From Allokutzneria sp. A3M-2-11 16 (GTDB taxonomy: Bacteria > Actinomycetota > Actinomycetes > Mycobacteriales > Pseudonocardiaceae): a stretch of DNA of 64,000 nucleotides. The stretch is taken from contig NZ_JANAVO010000006.1 in NCBI RefSeq assembly GCF_024213555.1, positions 186,001 to 250,000 on the forward strand, written 5' to 3'. Position 1 is the first letter of the stretch. The number at the start of each line of letters is the position of its first letter. This document shows, piece after piece, positions 42,768 through 54,548 of the stretch. Under the pieces are notes generated by a model, which did no database searches, was not told where the DNA came from, and was given only the letters and a program-made list of their open reading frames with translations. Made by a program: the position numbers and the translations under genes.

Positions 42768-45700
42768 GTGTCCAACGAGCAGAAGCTGCGCGACTACCTC
42801 AAGCGCGTCACCACCGACCTGCACGAGGTGCGGCAACGGCTGCGCGCCGCGGAGTCCCGGGAGCAGGAGCCGATCGCGGTGGTGGCCATGGGCTGCCGCT
42901 TCCCCGGCGGGGTGCGCTCACCGGAGGACCTGTGGCGGCTGGTCACCGAGGAGCGCGACGGCGTCGGCGGCTTCCCGGACAACCGGGGCTGGGACCTGGC
43001 CTCGCTCTTCCACCCGGACCCGGCCAACCCCGGCACCAGCTACGCCACCGAGGGCGGGTTCCTGCGCGAGGCGGACCTGTTCGACCCCGGGCTGTTCGGG
43101 ATCTCCCCGCGCGAGGCCACCGCGATGGACCCGCAGCAGCGGCTGCTGCTGGAGACCTCGTGGGAGGTCTTCGAGCGCGCCGGGATCGACGTGACCTCCT
43201 TGCGCGGCAGCAGGACCGGCGTGTTCACCGGCGTGATGTACCACGACTACGCCGCCCGGTTGCGCACCATCCCGGAGGGCATGGAGGGCTACCTCGGCAA
43301 CGGCAGCGCGGGCAGCATCGCCTCCGGGCGAATCGCTTACACCTTCGGCCTCGAAGGCCCCGCGCTCACCATCGACACGGCCTGCTCGTCGTCGTTGGTC
43401 GCGCTGCACCTCGCCTGCCAGTCGCTGCGGCGCGGTGAGAGCTCCCTCGCCCTGGCGGGCGGGGTCACCGTGATGTCGACGCCCGGCGCGTTCGTGGAGT
43501 TCAGTCGCCTGCGCGGGCTCGCCCCGGACGGCCGGTGCAAGTCCTTCTCCGCCGCGGCGGACGGCACGGGCTGGTCGGAGGGCGTCGGCTTGGTGCTGCT
43601 GGAGCGGTTGTCCGACGCGGTCGCCAACGGTCACCCCGTGCTCGCCGTGGTGCGGGGCTCCGCGGTGAACCAGGACGGCGCGTCGAACGGGCTGACCGCG
43701 CCGAACGGGCCTTCGCAGGAGCGGGTGATCCTCCAGGCGCTCACAGCGGCTGGCCTGTCCACCGACCAGGTCGACGCGGTGGACGCGCACGGCACGGGCA
43801 CCCCGCTCGGTGACCCGATCGAAGCGCAGGCGCTGCTGGCGACCTACGGCAAGGACCGGTCGCAGCCGCTGCTGCTCGGGTCGTTGAAGTCGAACATCGG
43901 GCACACGCAGGCCGCGGCGGGGGTCGGCGCGGTGATCAAGATGGTGCAGGCCATGCGGCACGGGGTGCTGCCGCGCATCCTGCACCTGGACGAGCCGACC
44001 TCGCACGTGGACTGGTCGGCGGGCGCGGTCTCGCTGCTCACCTCGACGGTGCCGTGGCCGGAGTCCCGTGACCGCCGCCGCGCCGGTGTCTCCGCTTTCG
44101 GCATCAGTGGCACCAACGCGCACGTCATCCTGGAGGAGGCTCCGGAGCCGGTCGAGCAGCCGCGCGCCGAGGGTTCGGGGCCCTGGGTACTGACGGCGAA
44201 GACGGCCGAGGCGCTGAACGCCCGCGCGGCGCAGATCGCGGAGCTGGAAGCACACCCGCTCGACATCGCGCACTCGCTGGCCACGACGCGGGCGGCGCTC
44301 GACCACCGTGCGGTCCTGCTCGATCCCGCCGCGCTTCCGGCGCTGCTCGCGGGGGAGCCCGACCCGAACGTGGTGCGCGGGGTGAGCACCGGTGGCAAGA
44401 CGGTCTTCGTCTTCCCCGGTCAGGGTTCGCAGTGGACCGGCATGGCCCGCGACCTGCTCGACAACGAGGTCTTCGCATCGTCGATGTCGTTGTGCGCCAA
44501 GGCTTTGGCTCCACACGTCGACTGGGACCTGTTCGAGGAGCTGGACGGCCCGTTGGAGCGGGTCGACGTCGTGCAGCCCGTGCTGTGGGCGGTCATGGTG
44601 TCCCTGGCCGAGCTGTGGCGCTCCCACGGGGTCGAGCCGGAGGCGGTGATCGGCCACTCGCAGGGGGAGATCGCCGCCGCCTGCGTCGCGGGGGCGTTGT
44701 CGGTGGAGGACGCCGCGAAGGTGGTGGCGCTGCGCAGTCGCGAGCTGCTGGCGTTGTCCGGGCGCGGCGGCATGGTGTCCGTGGCGACCGCCGATGTCGA
44801 CGACCTGCTGACCGACGGCGTGGAGGTCGCGGCTGTCAACGGCGCTGCGTCGGTCGTGCTCTCGGGCGACACCGACGCGCTCGACAAGGTCATGGAACGC
44901 TGCGCTGACAAGGAGATCCGGGCTCGGCGCATTCCCGTGGACTACGCGTCGCACTCGCGGCATGTCGAGGACATCGAGGATCGTCTGCGCGAAGTCCTCG
45001 CCGGTGTCGAGCCGAGGCGGCCGGACATCCCGTTCCTGTCCACCGTCACCGGCGAGTGGCTGACCGAAACCCTCGACGCGGACTACTGGTACCGCAACCT
45101 GCGGCAGCCCGTGCTGTTCGCGCCCGCCGTGCGGACCGCGCTCGACCTCGGCTACTCGGTGATCATCGAGGTCAGCCCGCACCCGGTGCTCGCGGTCGGC
45201 GTCCAGGAGAGCATCGACCGGCCCGCGGCGGTCGTCGGCACCCTCCGCCGCGACGAGGACGGGCAGCGGCGGTTCCGCACCGCCCTCGCCGAGGCCTACG
45301 TGCACGGCGCGCACGTGGACTGGGCGAAGCTGTGCGGTGGCGGGCGGCGCATCGACCTGCCGACCTATCCCTTCCAGCACGAGCGGTTCTGGCTCGACGC
45401 ACCGGCCACGACGGGCGAGGCGAACAGCTTCGGGCTGGCCGCGGCCGATCACCCGTTGCTGGGCGCGGTCGTGCGGATGGCCGAGCGCGACAGCGTCCTG
45501 CTGACCGGGCGGCTCTCCCTGCACACCCATCCCTGGCTGGCCGAACACCGAGTCGGTGGTGTCGCACTGCTGCCCGGCGCCGCGTTCGTCGACCTCGCGG
45601 TCCGCGCAGGGGACGAGGCCGGGTGTGGCCGGATCGACGAGCTCACCCTCGAAGCCCCGCTCATCGTGCCCGAGCAGGGCGGCGTCCACGTGCACCTGTC

Positions 45701-48700
45701 GCTCGAAGCGCCGGATGAGGATGGCCGCCGCGCAGTCGCGGTGCACTCGCGGCCGGAGGACTCGGAGGACTGGACCCGCAACGCGGTCGGAGTCCTCTCC
45801 CCGCGGAGCGCGGAACCATCCACAGTGGACAGTAGGCCCGCTGAGGCCGAGCCCGTCGACGTCACGGGTTTCTACGACCGGCTCGCCGAGGCCGGACTCG
45901 GCTACAGCGGGCCGTTCCAGGGCCTGCGCTCGGCCTGGCGGCTCGGTGACGACGTGTACGCCGAGGTCGCGATCGATGTTGACGCCGCGGGCTTCGGGCT
46001 GCATCCCGCCCTGCTGGACGCCGCCCTGCACACCGCGGCACTCGGCACGGCCACCGAAGTGAAGCTGCCGTTCGCCTGGACCGGCGTGGAGCTGCACGCG
46101 GTGGGGGCCACAGCTCTCCGCGTCCGGATGAGCCCGGCCGGTCCGGACGCGATCTCCCTGGAACTGTCCGATATGGACGGTCATCCGGTCGCGACGGTCG
46201 AATCGCTCGTGCTGCGGGCCGTCGCCGCTCCTGCTCCAGAGCCGTTGTACCGGGTGGAGTGGGTCCCGGTCGCCAAGCCGGACAGCTCCGCCGAGACCGG
46301 CTTGTACGAGGTGACCGCCGATGACCCGCTGACTGCCACCACCGAAGCTCTCGACGCGATCCGCTCCTGGGATGAGTCGCGTCCCCTGACGGTGCTCACC
46401 AGTGGCGCGACGACGGGGGAGAACCTCGCGGCGGCGGCAGTGTGGGGCCTGGTCCGGTCGGCGCAGTCGGAGAACCCGGACCGGTTCGTGCTCGTCGACA
46501 GCGACGGCTCGGTCCCACCCGGCGTCGCCGTGGCCTCGGGTGCCACGCAAGTCCTTGTGCGGGAAGGAGAACTGTTCGCGCCCCGGCTTGCCCGTCCGTC
46601 CGCGGCGCTCATCCCGCCGCGCGCGAGGGCATGGCGGCTGGAGGTGACCACCAAGGGCAGCCTGGACAACGTCGCACTGGTGGAGTGCCCGGACGCGCTG
46701 CGCCCCCTGGAGCCGGGTCAGGTCCGGTTGGGCCTGCGCGCGGCGGGGCTGAACTTCCGCGACGTGCTGCTCACCCTCGGTATGGTCGACCAGGACGGGC
46801 TCGGCGGCGAGGCGGCGGGCATCGTGCTCGAAGCCGCCCCGGACACCGGTTTCGTCCCAGGGGAGCGGGTCTTCGGCATGTTCCCCGACTCGATCGGACC
46901 GGTCGCGATCGCCGACCACCGCATGATCGCGCGGATGCCGGAGGGCATGACCTTCGAGCAGGCGGAGACCATCCCGGTGGTGTTCCTGACCGCCTACTAC
47001 GGCCTCGTCGACCTCGGTGGGCTGCGGGCGGGGGAGTCGGTGCTGGTGCACGCCGCGGCCGGGGGCGTCGGCATGGCGGCGGTCCAACTCGCCCGGCACC
47101 TGGGCGCCGAGGTCTACGGCACCGCGAGCCCGGCGAAGTGGGCGGCGACCGGCCTGCCCGCAGACCGCGTCGCGAACTCGCGGGATCTCGGTTTCGCCGA
47201 GCGGTTCCCGAAGGTCGACGTCGTGCTGAACTCGCTGGCCCGCGAGTTCGTCGACGCCTCGCTCGGGCTGCTCGGTCCGGGCGGCCGGTTCCTGGAGATG
47301 GGCAAGACCGACCGCAGGGACGCGGCCCAGGTCGCCGAGGCGCATCCCGGTGTGACGTACCGGATCTACGACATCATGGAGGCCGGTCCCGCCCGCATCG
47401 GCGAGATGCTGGGCGAGCTGATGGAGCTGTTCCGGCGCGGTGCGCTCACGCCGCTGCCGGTCACCGCGTGGGACGTGCGGCGGGCGGTCGACGCGCTGCG
47501 CCACCTCGGGCAGGCCAAGCACGTCGGCAAGGTCGTTCTCCGCATCCCGCCCGTCCCGGACCCGGACGGCGCGGTCCTCATCACGGGCGCCTCCGGAACG
47601 CTCGGCGGCCTCATCGCCCGCCACCTCGTCGCCGAGCACGGCGTGCGAAAGCTCGTGCTGCTCAGCCGGAGTGGCGCAGCGGCACCGGAGTTGGACGCCG
47701 ACGTCACCGTTGTGGCATGCGACGCAGCCGACCGCGACGCCCTCGCGACTGTCTTCAGCGCGCACGACATCACGTCGGTGGTGCACGCCGCGGGTGTGCT
47801 CGACGACGGCCTCGTTCACGACATGACGCCGGAGAAGGTCGAGAAGGTGTTGCGCCCCAAGGTGGACGCGGCGATCAACCTGCACGAGCTCGCCGGTGAC
47901 CTGGCGTCGTTCATCCTGTTCTCCTCGGTCGCCGGGACGCTCGGTGCGGCGGGCCAGTCCAACTACGCCGCGGCGAACGCGGTCCTGGACGCTCTCGCGC
48001 TGCGCCGTCACGCCGAGGGGCTGCCCGCGCAGTCGCTGGCGTGGGGCTTCTGGGCACAGCGCAGCGGTATGACCGCGCACCTCGATGACGCCGATGTCCA
48101 GCGCATGGAGCGCGCCGGGATGCCCGCTCTGTCCACAGAGGAGGGTCTGGCGCTGTTCGACGCCGCCGTCGCCTCCCCGGAGCCGGTTCTGCTGCCGCTG
48201 CGCCTCGACCGCGCGGCGCTGCGCAAGCTCCCCGAGCTGCCGGAACTACTGCGCTCGGTGGTCCGCGCACCGGCACGGCGCGTGGTCGGCGCGAGCACGC
48301 AGGAGGGCTCCGCGCTGGTGCGGCGGCTCGCCGGACTGCCTTCCGCGGAGCGCGAGGCGCGGCTGTTGGACCTGGTGCGGGCGGAGGTCGCCGCCGTGCT
48401 CGGGCACTCCTCCCCGGAGTCGATCAGCCCCGACCGGGCGTTCGGCGAGATCGGCTTCGACTCGCTCACCGCGGTCGAACTGCGCAACCGGCTCGCCGCG
48501 GCAACCGGACTGCGGCTGCCCACGACGCTCGTCTTCGACCACCCCAACCCGGCGGCGGTCACCCGGCACCTGCTCACCGAACTGCTCGGCACCACCGCCG
48601 CGGAATCGGTGCGCGGCACCGCCTCCGACGAGCCGCTGGCTATCGTCGGCATCAGCTGCCGCTTCCCCGGCGGCGTCGCGTCACCCGACGACCTGTGGCG

Positions 48701-51700
48701 CCTGGTCGCCGAAGGAACGGACGCGCTGTCGGGTTTTCCGGTGGATCGCGGGTGGGACACGGCCGGCCTGCACGACCCGGACCCCGACCGCCCCGGGACC
48801 TCCTACGTGAGCGAGGGCGGCTTCCTGACCGGAGCGAGCGAGTTCGACGCGGAGTTCTTCGGGATCTCCCCGCGCGAAGCCCTGGCGATGGACCCGCAGC
48901 AGCGGCTGCTGCTCGAAGCCTCCTGGGAGGCGTTCGAGCACGCCGGGATCGCGCCGGACTCGTTGCGCGGCAGCCACACCGGCGTGTTCGCGGGCGTCAG
49001 CGGCCAGGAGTACGCAGCCCTGGTGCACCAGGCCGCCGCGAGCACGGAGGGCTACCTGCTCACCGGCACCTCGGCGAGCGTGATCTCCGGTCGCGTCGCC
49101 TACGCCTTCGGCCTGGAAGGTCCCGCTGTCACCGTGGACACCGCGTGCTCGTCGTCGTTGGTGGCGCTGCACCTCGCGGGAGGGGCGCTGCGCAACGGCG
49201 AATGCTCGATGGCGCTGGTCGGCGGCGTGGCCCTGATGGCGACGCCGGGCGCGTTCGTCGAGTTCAGCCGTCAGCGGGGCCTCGCCGAGGACGGCCGCTG
49301 CAAGCCGTTCGCCGCCGCGGCGGACGGAACCGGCTGGGGCGAGGGCGTCGGGGTGCTCGTGGTGGAACGGCTCTCCGACGCCCAGCGCAACGGCCGCCGG
49401 ATCTTGGCCGTGGTGCGGGGTTCGGCGGTGAACTCCGACGGTGCGTCGAACGGCTTGACGGCCCCGAACGGTCCCTCGCAGCAGCGGGTCATCCGCGCGG
49501 CCCTGGACAGCGCGGGGCTCGCACCGTCCGATGTGGACGTTGTCGAGGCCCACGGCACGGGCACGAGGCTCGGCGATCCGATCGAGGCTCAGGCGGTGAT
49601 CGCCGCCTACGGTCAGGACCGGCCGCGGCCGCTATGGCTGGGCTCGTTGAAGTCGAACATCGGCCACGCGCAGGCCGCCGCGGGCGTCGGTGGCGTGATC
49701 AAGATGGTGCAGGCCCTCCGGCACCGCGTGCTGCCGAAGACCCTCCACGTGGACTCACCGACCCCGCACGTGGACTGGTCTGCGGGCGCGGTCGCACTAC
49801 TGACGGAGAACGTCGAGTGGTCCTCCGACCGGCCGCGCCGCGCTGGTGTTTCTTCGTTCGGGGTGAGCGGAACCAACGCCCACGTGATCCTGGAGGAGGC
49901 TCCGCAGGACGCTGCGGCTCCGGCTCGCGACGAGCCTTCGGAGCCCGATGCTCAAGGCTTCGTCCCGTGGGTGCTGTCCGCGAAGACGCCGGAAGCGTTG
50001 GAAGCTCAGGTGGATCGGCTTCGCGCAGCCGCGGCGGACCACAACCCGGTCGACGTCGCCTGCTCCTTGCTGTCCGGCAGGGCTTCGCTGCCGCACCGCG
50101 CCGTGGTGCTCGGTGACCGGGTGATCACCGGCACGGGTTCGGGGCGGCCGGTGTTCGTCTTCCCCGGTCAGGGTTCGCAGTGGACCGGCATGGCTCGCGA
50201 TCTCCTCGGGAACGAGGTCTTCGCGTCGTCGATGTCCGCGTGCGCCTCTGCGTTGGCGCCCCACGCGGACTGGGACCTCTTCGAGGAACTGGACGGGCCA
50301 CTGGACAGGGTCGACGTGGTTCAGCCGGTGCTGTGGGCGGTGATGGTGTCGCTCGCCGCCGTGTGGCGCTCGTACGGGGTTGAACCCGCCGCGGTGGTCG
50401 GCCACTCCCAGGGCGAGATCGCCGCGGCATGTGTCGCGGGGGCCCTGTCGCTGGAGGACGCGGCGAAGGTCGTTGCCTTGCGCAGCAAGGAGCTGACGGC
50501 GCTGTCCGGACTCGGCGGAATGGTCTCGGTGTCCACAGGGGACGTCAGTGACTTGCTGACCGAGGGCATCGGGGTCGCCGCCGTGAACGGGCCGGGGTCC
50601 GTGGTGATCTCCGGAGACGCGGCCGCGTTGGACGTGTTGATGGAGACCTGCGAGGAACGGGGAATCCGCGCGCGACGCATCCCGGTGGACTACGCCTCGC
50701 ACTCCCGGCACGTCGAGCGGATTCACGATCGGCTGGCCGAAGTGCTGTCCGGGATCACGCCAAAGCAGCCCGAGATCCCGTTCTTCTCTACTGTGACCGG
50801 TGACTGGATCGACGAGCCGGTCGACGCGGGCTACTGGTACCGGAACCTCCGTAAGACCGTCCTCTTCGGACAGTCCATCCAGGAGCTGCTTAAGGACCAC
50901 GGGCTGTTCATCGAGATCAGCCCGCATCCGGTGCTGCTCATGGGCATGTCGGAGGCCGACGCGGTCGCGATCGGCTCGCTGCGCCGCGACGACGGCGGGA
51001 CCGAACGGTTCCTGACCTCGCTCGCCGAGGCGTACGTGCACGGGGCCGACGTCGACTGGTTCCAGCTGTGCGAGGGCGGGCGTTTCGTCGAGCTGCCGAC
51101 GTACGCGTTCCAGCGAACGCGGTACTGGCTCGACACGCCGACCAGCACCGGTGACCTCAGCTCGGTCGGCCTGAACGCGCCGGATCACCCGTTGCTGGGC
51201 GCCGCGGTGCCGCTCGCCGAGGGGGACGGCTACCTGCTGACCGGGCGACTGTCCCGCCGCGCCCACCCGTGGCTGGCCGACCATCAGGTCCTGGGAACCG
51301 TGCTGCTACCCGGAACGGCGTTCCTGGAACTGGCGATCCGCGCGGGTGACGAAGTGGGCTGCGGGCGGGTCGAAGAGCTGACCCTCCACGCGCCGCTGGT
51401 GCTGCCCGAGCGCGACGGTGTCCAACTCCAGGTCACGGTCGGCGGAGCCGAACTCGACGGCTCGCGCGCCGTCGCCGTCCACTCGCGGCTGGACGACGGG
51501 CAGTGGACCTGCAACGCGACGGGTTTGCTCGGCACCGCGACCACAACGCCGGAGGGGATTGCCGTGTGGCCCCCGGCCGGCGCGGTCCCGGTGGAGCTGG
51601 ACGGGTTCTACCCGGCGCTGGCCGAGGCCGGATTCGGTTATGGCCCGAGGTTCCAGGGCCTGACCGCCGCGTGGCGGGTCGGCGAGGAGATCGCCGCCGA

Positions 51701-54533
51701 AGTGCGGGTGCCGGCAGATGAGCCGTTCGGCCTGCACCCAGCGCTCCTCGACTCAGCACTGCACGCGATCGGTCTGTCCACAACGGACAGTTCAGTGCGC
51801 CTGCCCTTCGCCTGGGGCGGGGTCGCACTGCACGCCGCCGGAGCGTCGGTGTTGCGGGTGCGACTGCGCCGCGTCAACGACGACGAGCTGTCTCTGATCG
51901 CGACCGACGAGACCGGGCAACCGGTGCTCACCGTGGAGTCGCTGGCACTGCGATCGGTGACGGCGGCCCAGATTCGCGCGGCAGGGCGCTCCGACTCCCT
52001 GTTCCAGCTGGACTGGAAGCCGGTCCCGGTGCCCGCTCCGTCCACAGAGGACTACGACGTCGTCGAGGTGTCGACTGTCTTCGAGGCGTTGGAAGCGGTG
52101 CAGCGCGCGGACAACCGCGTGGTGATCCACACCAACGGTGACATCGCCGGGGTTCCCGATCCCGCCGTGGCCGCGGTGTGGGGGCTCGTGCGCTCCGCCC
52201 AGTCGGAGAATCCGGACCGGTTCGTCCTCTTCGACGGCCCGGCGGAACTGCTTGCGGCCGCCGTTGCGCTCGGGGAGCCCCAGGTGGCCGTGCACGACGG
52301 CGGCCTCGTGGTCCCGCGCCTCGCTCGCGCAGGCAACGACGGCCTTGTGGAGCCGGAGGAGCCGTGGCGGCTGGAGGTCACCGAGACGGGCACGCTCGAC
52401 GCGCTGGCGCTGGAGCCGCACCCGGTGCGGGCGCTGGGCGAGGGCGAGGTGCGGATCGCCGTCCGTGCCACCGGCGTGAACTTCCGCGACGTCGTCCTGA
52501 GCCTGGGAATGGTGCCCGACCAGGAGATCCTGGGCAGTGAGGGTGCGGGCGTCGTGGTCGAGACCGGCCCGGGGGTGACCGGACTGCGTCCCGGTGATCG
52601 GGTGATGGGCCTGTTCACCGGTGCCTTCGCCGCGCTGGCCGTCGCCGACCAGCGCACCCTCGCGAAGATCCCCGCGGGCTGGAGCTTCACCCAGGCCGCG
52701 TCCGTTCCCGTCGCGTTCCTGACCGCCTACTACGGCCTTGTCGACCTGGGCGGGCTCCGACGCGGGCAGTCGGTGCTCATCCACTCGGCCGCGGGCGGCG
52801 TGGGGATGGCGGCCGTGCAGATCGCCAAGCACCTCGGTGCGGAGGTCTTCGGTACCTCCAGCCCGGCCAAGTGGCATGCCACGGGTCTCGACGCCGATCA
52901 CGTCGCCAGTTCGCGTGATCTTGGCTTCGCTGAGCGGTTCCCGAAGGTCGACGTGGTGTTGAACTCCCTGGCCGGTGAGTTCGTCGACGCGTCGCTGGGG
53001 CTGCTCAAGCCGGGCGGCCGGTTCGTCGAGATGGGCAAGACCGACCTGCGCGACGGCATCGAGGGCTATCGGGCTTTCGACCTCGTGGAAGCCGGGCCGA
53101 ACCGGCTCGGCGAACTGCTCGCCGAGGTGCTGCGGCTGTCCGAGCGCGGTGTGCTCACCCCGCTGCCCGTGCGGGCGTGGGACGTGCGCCGGGCCCCGGA
53201 GGCGTTCCGCTTCCTCAGTCAGGCCAAGCACATCGGCAAGGTCGTGCTGACCGCCCCGGCCAGGATCGGCCCCGAGGGCACCGTGCTGATCACGGGCGGC
53301 ACCGGCACCCTCGGCGGTCTGCTCGCGCGGCACCTCGTGCGGGAGCACGGTGTGCGGAACCTGCTCCTGCTCAGCCGTCGCGGCAGTGCGCCGGAGCTGG
53401 AGGCCGACCTGCGCGAACTCGGCGCCGACGTCACGATCGCCGCCTGCGACGCCGCCGACCGCGACGCGCTCGCGACCGTCCTCAGTGGACACAGTGTCAC
53501 GACGGTGATCCACGCGGCCGGAGTGCTCGACGACGGTGTCGTCCAGTCCCTCACCCCGGAGCGCCTGGAAGCCGTCATGCGTCCCAAGGTGGACGCGGCG
53601 GTCAACCTGCGCGAGCTGACCGGTGACCTGGACGCGTTCGTGCTGTTCTCCTCCGCCGCGGCCACCTTCGGCGGTCCCGGTCAGGCGAACTACGCCGCCG
53701 CCAACGCCTACCTGGACGCGTTCGCACAGCGGTCGCGTGCCGAGGGCGGGCCCGCGCAGTCGCTCGCGTGGGGCCTGTGGGCCGAGCGCAGCGAGATGAC
53801 CGGGCACCTGGGTGAGGCCGACCGCAAGCGCATGAGCAGCGTCGGCGTGGCACGGATGTCCACAGAGGAGGGTCTGGCGCTGTTCGACGCCGCTGTCCGC
53901 TCTGACCGCCCGGTGCTGCTGCCGATGCGCCTGGAGCCCGCGTTGCTGCGGGCCGACGCGGCGATGCTGCCACCGCTGCTGCACGGGCTGGTCAGGGCGG
54001 GTCGCCGCGCCGCGGCCACCCGCGGCGACGGTGGGTCCTCGTTGCTGGCGACGCTGTCCGGCCTCTCGGCGGGGGAGCAGGAGAGCATCCTGATGGACCT
54101 CGTCCGCGAGGGCGTCGCCGCTGTGCTCGGGCACTCCTCGCCCGAGTCGGTGCGGGCGGGCACGGCGTTCAAGGAGATCGGGTTCGACTCGCTGACCGCC
54201 GTGGAGCTGCGCAACCGGCTCACCGCGGCCACCGGGGTGCGGCTGCCGGTGACGCTGGTCTTCGACCACCCCACTCCGGCGGCGGTGGCCGCGCACCTGC
54301 TGGCCGAGCTGGCGCCGGAGACCGCCGACGCCGCGCCGGAGCCCGGCACGTCCGAGGACGAGGTCCGGGCCGCGTTGGCGGCGATCCCGCTGAGCAGGCT
54401 CCGCGACGCCGGGGTGCTGGACACCCTGCTGGAGATCGCGGGGCTGACCGGGCCGGGCGAGGACGACGCCTCCCTCGACGAGCTGGACGCGGACAGCCTG
54501 GTCGCGCTCGCCTTCCAGCAAGCCACCTCCTGA
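42768..54533 (+). CDS. Modular type I PKS, modules 10 and 11
   Basis: A 3921-aa protein that starts at GTG 42768, seven bases after the previous stop; GGGGAG (42751-42756) overlaps that gene's end. It opens with a class 1b docking peptide ([18 protein letters not shown]...). Module 10 (about 34-1940) and module 11 (about 1954-3830) are both KS-AT-DH-ER-KR-ACP on methylmalonyl-CoA, so this protein adds two saturated, methyl-branched units in a row. The C-terminal docking region (about 3840-3921) differs from all earlier ones: an [19 protein letters not shown] dimerisation stretch followed by [15 protein letters not shown], the DEBS2-like class 1a type. This matches the different N-terminus of the next protein. 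The module 10 KS has DAHGTGT and NQDGASNG where the other KSs have EAHGTGT and NSDGASNG. Confidence 0.97.
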   Translation: MSNEQKLRDYLKRVTTDLHEVRQRLRAAESREQEPIAVVAMGCRFPGGVRSPEDLWRLVTEERDGVGGFPDNRGWDLASLFHPDPANPGTSYATEGGFLREADLFDPGLFGISPREATAMDPQQRLLLETSWEVFERAGIDVTSLRGSRTGVFTGVMYHDYAARLRTIPEGMEGYLGNGSAGSIASGRIAYTFGLEGPALTIDTACSSSLVALHLACQSLRRGESSLALAGGVTVMSTPGAFVEFSRLRGLAPDGRCKSFSAAADGTGWSEGVGLVLLERLSDAVANGHPVLAVVRGSAVNQDGASNGLTAPNGPSQERVILQALTAAGLSTDQVDAVDAHGTGTPLGDPIEAQALLATYGKDRSQPLLLGSLKSNIGHTQAAAGVGAVIKMVQAMRHGVLPRILHLDEPTSHVDWSAGAVSLLTSTVPWPESRDRRRAGVSAFGISGTNAHVILEEAPEPVEQPRAEGSGPWVLTAKTAEALNARAAQIAELEAHPLDIAHSLATTRAALDHRAVLLDPAALPALLAGEPDPNVVRGVSTGGKTVFVFPGQGSQWTGMARDLLDNEVFASSMSLCAKALAPHVDWDLFEELDGPLERVDVVQPVLWAVMVSLAELWRSHGVEPEAVIGHSQGEIAAACVAGALSVEDAAKVVALRSRELLALSGRGGMVSVATADVDDLLTDGVEVAAVNGAASVVLSGDTDALDKVMERCADKEIRARRIPVDYASHSRHVEDIEDRLREVLAGVEPRRPDIPFLSTVTGEWLTETLDADYWYRNLRQPVLFAPAVRTALDLGYSVIIEVSPHPVLAVGVQESIDRPAAVVGTLRRDEDGQRRFRTALAEAYVHGAHVDWAKLCGGGRRIDLPTYPFQHERFWLDAPATTGEANSFGLAAADHPLLGAVVRMAERDSVLLTGRLSLHTHPWLAEHRVGGVALLPGAAFVDLAVRAGDEAGCGRIDELTLEAPLIVPEQGGVHVHLSLEAPDEDGRRAVAVHSRPEDSEDWTRNAVGVLSPRSAEPSTVDSRPAEAEPVDVTGFYDRLAEAGLGYSGPFQGLRSAWRLGDDVYAEVAIDVDAAGFGLHPALLDAALHTAALGTATEVKLPFAWTGVELHAVGATALRVRMSPAGPDAISLELSDMDGHPVATVESLVLRAVAAPAPEPLYRVEWVPVAKPDSSAETGLYEVTADDPLTATTEALDAIRSWDESRPLTVLTSGATTGENLAAAAVWGLVRSAQSENPDRFVLVDSDGSVPPGVAVASGATQVLVREGELFAPRLARPSAALIPPRARAWRLEVTTKGSLDNVALVECPDALRPLEPGQVRLGLRAAGLNFRDVLLTLGMVDQDGLGGEAAGIVLEAAPDTGFVPGERVFGMFPDSIGPVAIADHRMIARMPEGMTFEQAETIPVVFLTAYYGLVDLGGLRAGESVLVHAAAGGVGMAAVQLARHLGAEVYGTASPAKWAATGLPADRVANSRDLGFAERFPKVDVVLNSLAREFVDASLGLLGPGGRFLEMGKTDRRDAAQVAEAHPGVTYRIYDIMEAGPARIGEMLGELMELFRRGALTPLPVTAWDVRRAVDALRHLGQAKHVGKVVLRIPPVPDPDGAVLITGASGTLGGLIARHLVAEHGVRKLVLLSRSGAAAPELDADVTVVACDAADRDALATVFSAHDITSVVHAAGVLDDGLVHDMTPEKVEKVLRPKVDAAINLHELAGDLASFILFSSVAGTLGAAGQSNYAAANAVLDALALRRHAEGLPAQSLAWGFWAQRSGMTAHLDDADVQRMERAGMPALSTEEGLALFDAAVASPEPVLLPLRLDRAALRKLPELPELLRSVVRAPARRVVGASTQEGSALVRRLAGLPSAEREARLLDLVRAEVAAVLGHSSPESISPDRAFGEIGFDSLTAVELRNRLAAATGLRLPTTLVFDHPNPAAVTRHLLTELLGTTAAESVRGTASDEPLAIVGISCRFPGGVASPDDLWRLVAEGTDALSGFPVDRGWDTAGLHDPDPDRPGTSYVSEGGFLTGASEFDAEFFGISPREALAMDPQQRLLLEASWEAFEHAGIAPDSLRGSHTGVFAGVSGQEYAALVHQAAASTEGYLLTGTSASVISGRVAYAFGLEGPAVTVDTACSSSLVALHLAGGALRNGECSMALVGGVALMATPGAFVEFSRQRGLAEDGRCKPFAAAADGTGWGEGVGVLVVERLSDAQRNGRRILAVVRGSAVNSDGASNGLTAPNGPSQQRVIRAALDSAGLAPSDVDVVEAHGTGTRLGDPIEAQAVIAAYGQDRPRPLWLGSLKSNIGHAQAAAGVGGVIKMVQALRHRVLPKTLHVDSPTPHVDWSAGAVALLTENVEWSSDRPRRAGVSSFGVSGTNAHVILEEAPQDAAAPARDEPSEPDAQGFVPWVLSAKTPEALEAQVDRLRAAAADHNPVDVACSLLSGRASLPHRAVVLGDRVITGTGSGRPVFVFPGQGSQWTGMARDLLGNEVFASSMSACASALAPHADWDLFEELDGPLDRVDVVQPVLWAVMVSLAAVWRSYGVEPAAVVGHSQGEIAAACVAGALSLEDAAKVVALRSKELTALSGLGGMVSVSTGDVSDLLTEGIGVAAVNGPGSVVISGDAAALDVLMETCEERGIRARRIPVDYASHSRHVERIHDRLAEVLSGITPKQPEIPFFSTVTGDWIDEPVDAGYWYRNLRKTVLFGQSIQELLKDHGLFIEISPHPVLLMGMSEADAVAIGSLRRDDGGTERFLTSLAEAYVHGADVDWFQLCEGGRFVELPTYAFQRTRYWLDTPTSTGDLSSVGLNAPDHPLLGAAVPLAEGDGYLLTGRLSRRAHPWLADHQVLGTVLLPGTAFLELAIRAGDEVGCGRVEELTLHAPLVLPERDGVQLQVTVGGAELDGSRAVAVHSRLDDGQWTCNATGLLGTATTTPEGIAVWPPAGAVPVELDGFYPALAEAGFGYGPRFQGLTAAWRVGEEIAAEVRVPADEPFGLHPALLDSALHAIGLSTTDSSVRLPFAWGGVALHAAGASVLRVRLRRVNDDELSLIATDETGQPVLTVESLALRSVTAAQIRAAGRSDSLFQLDWKPVPVPAPSTEDYDVVEVSTVFEALEAVQRADNRVVIHTNGDIAGVPDPAVAAVWGLVRSAQSENPDRFVLFDGPAELLAAAVALGEPQVAVHDGGLVVPRLARAGNDGLVEPEEPWRLEVTETGTLDALALEPHPVRALGEGEVRIAVRATGVNFRDVVLSLGMVPDQEILGSEGAGVVVETGPGVTGLRPGDRVMGLFTGAFAALAVADQRTLAKIPAGWSFTQAASVPVAFLTAYYGLVDLGGLRRGQSVLIHSAAGGVGMAAVQIAKHLGAEVFGTSSPAKWHATGLDADHVASSRDLGFAERFPKVDVVLNSLAGEFVDASLGLLKPGGRFVEMGKTDLRDGIEGYRAFDLVEAGPNRLGELLAEVLRLSERGVLTPLPVRAWDVRRAPEAFRFLSQAKHIGKVVLTAPARIGPEGTVLITGGTGTLGGLLARHLVREHGVRNLLLLSRRGSAPELEADLRELGADVTIAACDAADRDALATVLSGHSVTTVIHAAGVLDDGVVQSLTPERLEAVMRPKVDAAVNLRELTGDLDAFVLFSSAAATFGGPGQANYAAANAYLDAFAQRSRAEGGPAQSLAWGLWAERSEMTGHLGEADRKRMSSVGVARMSTEEGLALFDAAVRSDRPVLLPMRLEPALLRADAAMLPPLLHGLVRAGRRAAATRGDGGSSLLATLSGLSAGEQESILMDLVREGVAAVLGHSSPESVRAGTAFKEIGFDSLTAVELRNRLTAATGVRLPVTLVFDHPTPAAVAAHLLAELAPETADAAPEPGTSEDEVRAALAAIPLSRLRDAGVLDTLLEIAGLTGPGEDDASLDELDADSLVALAFQQATS
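42867..48590 (+). other. PKS module 10: KS-AT(methylmalonyl)-DH-ER-KR(B)-ACP
   Basis: KS Cys206. AT has GHSQG (Ser631) and YASH (726-729), methylmalonyl. DH has His927 and Asp1084; the YGP motif is altered to YSGPFQG. ER about 1288-1595 has [17 protein letters not shown] from 1602 has LDD and Tyr1733. ACP Ser1899. Saturated, methyl-branched unit. Confidence 0.91.
48627..54315 (+). other. PKS module 11: KS-AT(methylmalonyl)-DH-ER-KR(B)-ACP
   Basis: KS Cys2127. AT has GHSQG (Ser2547) and YASH (2642-2645), methylmalonyl. DH has His2839 and Asp2995. ER about 3199-3496 has [17 protein letters not shown] from 3505 has LDD and Tyr3642 in PGQANY. ACP Ser3808. Saturated, methyl-branched unit. Confidence 0.92.
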
Positions 54534-54537
54534 GTTC

Positions 54538-54541
54538 GGAG
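54538..54541 (+). promoter_or_regulatory. Ribosome binding site deciding the last PKS start
   Basis: GGAG lies 7 bases before ATG 54549 but only 4 before the alternative GTG 54546, so ATG is preferred. Confidence 0.5.
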
Positions 54542-54548
54542 CACAGTG

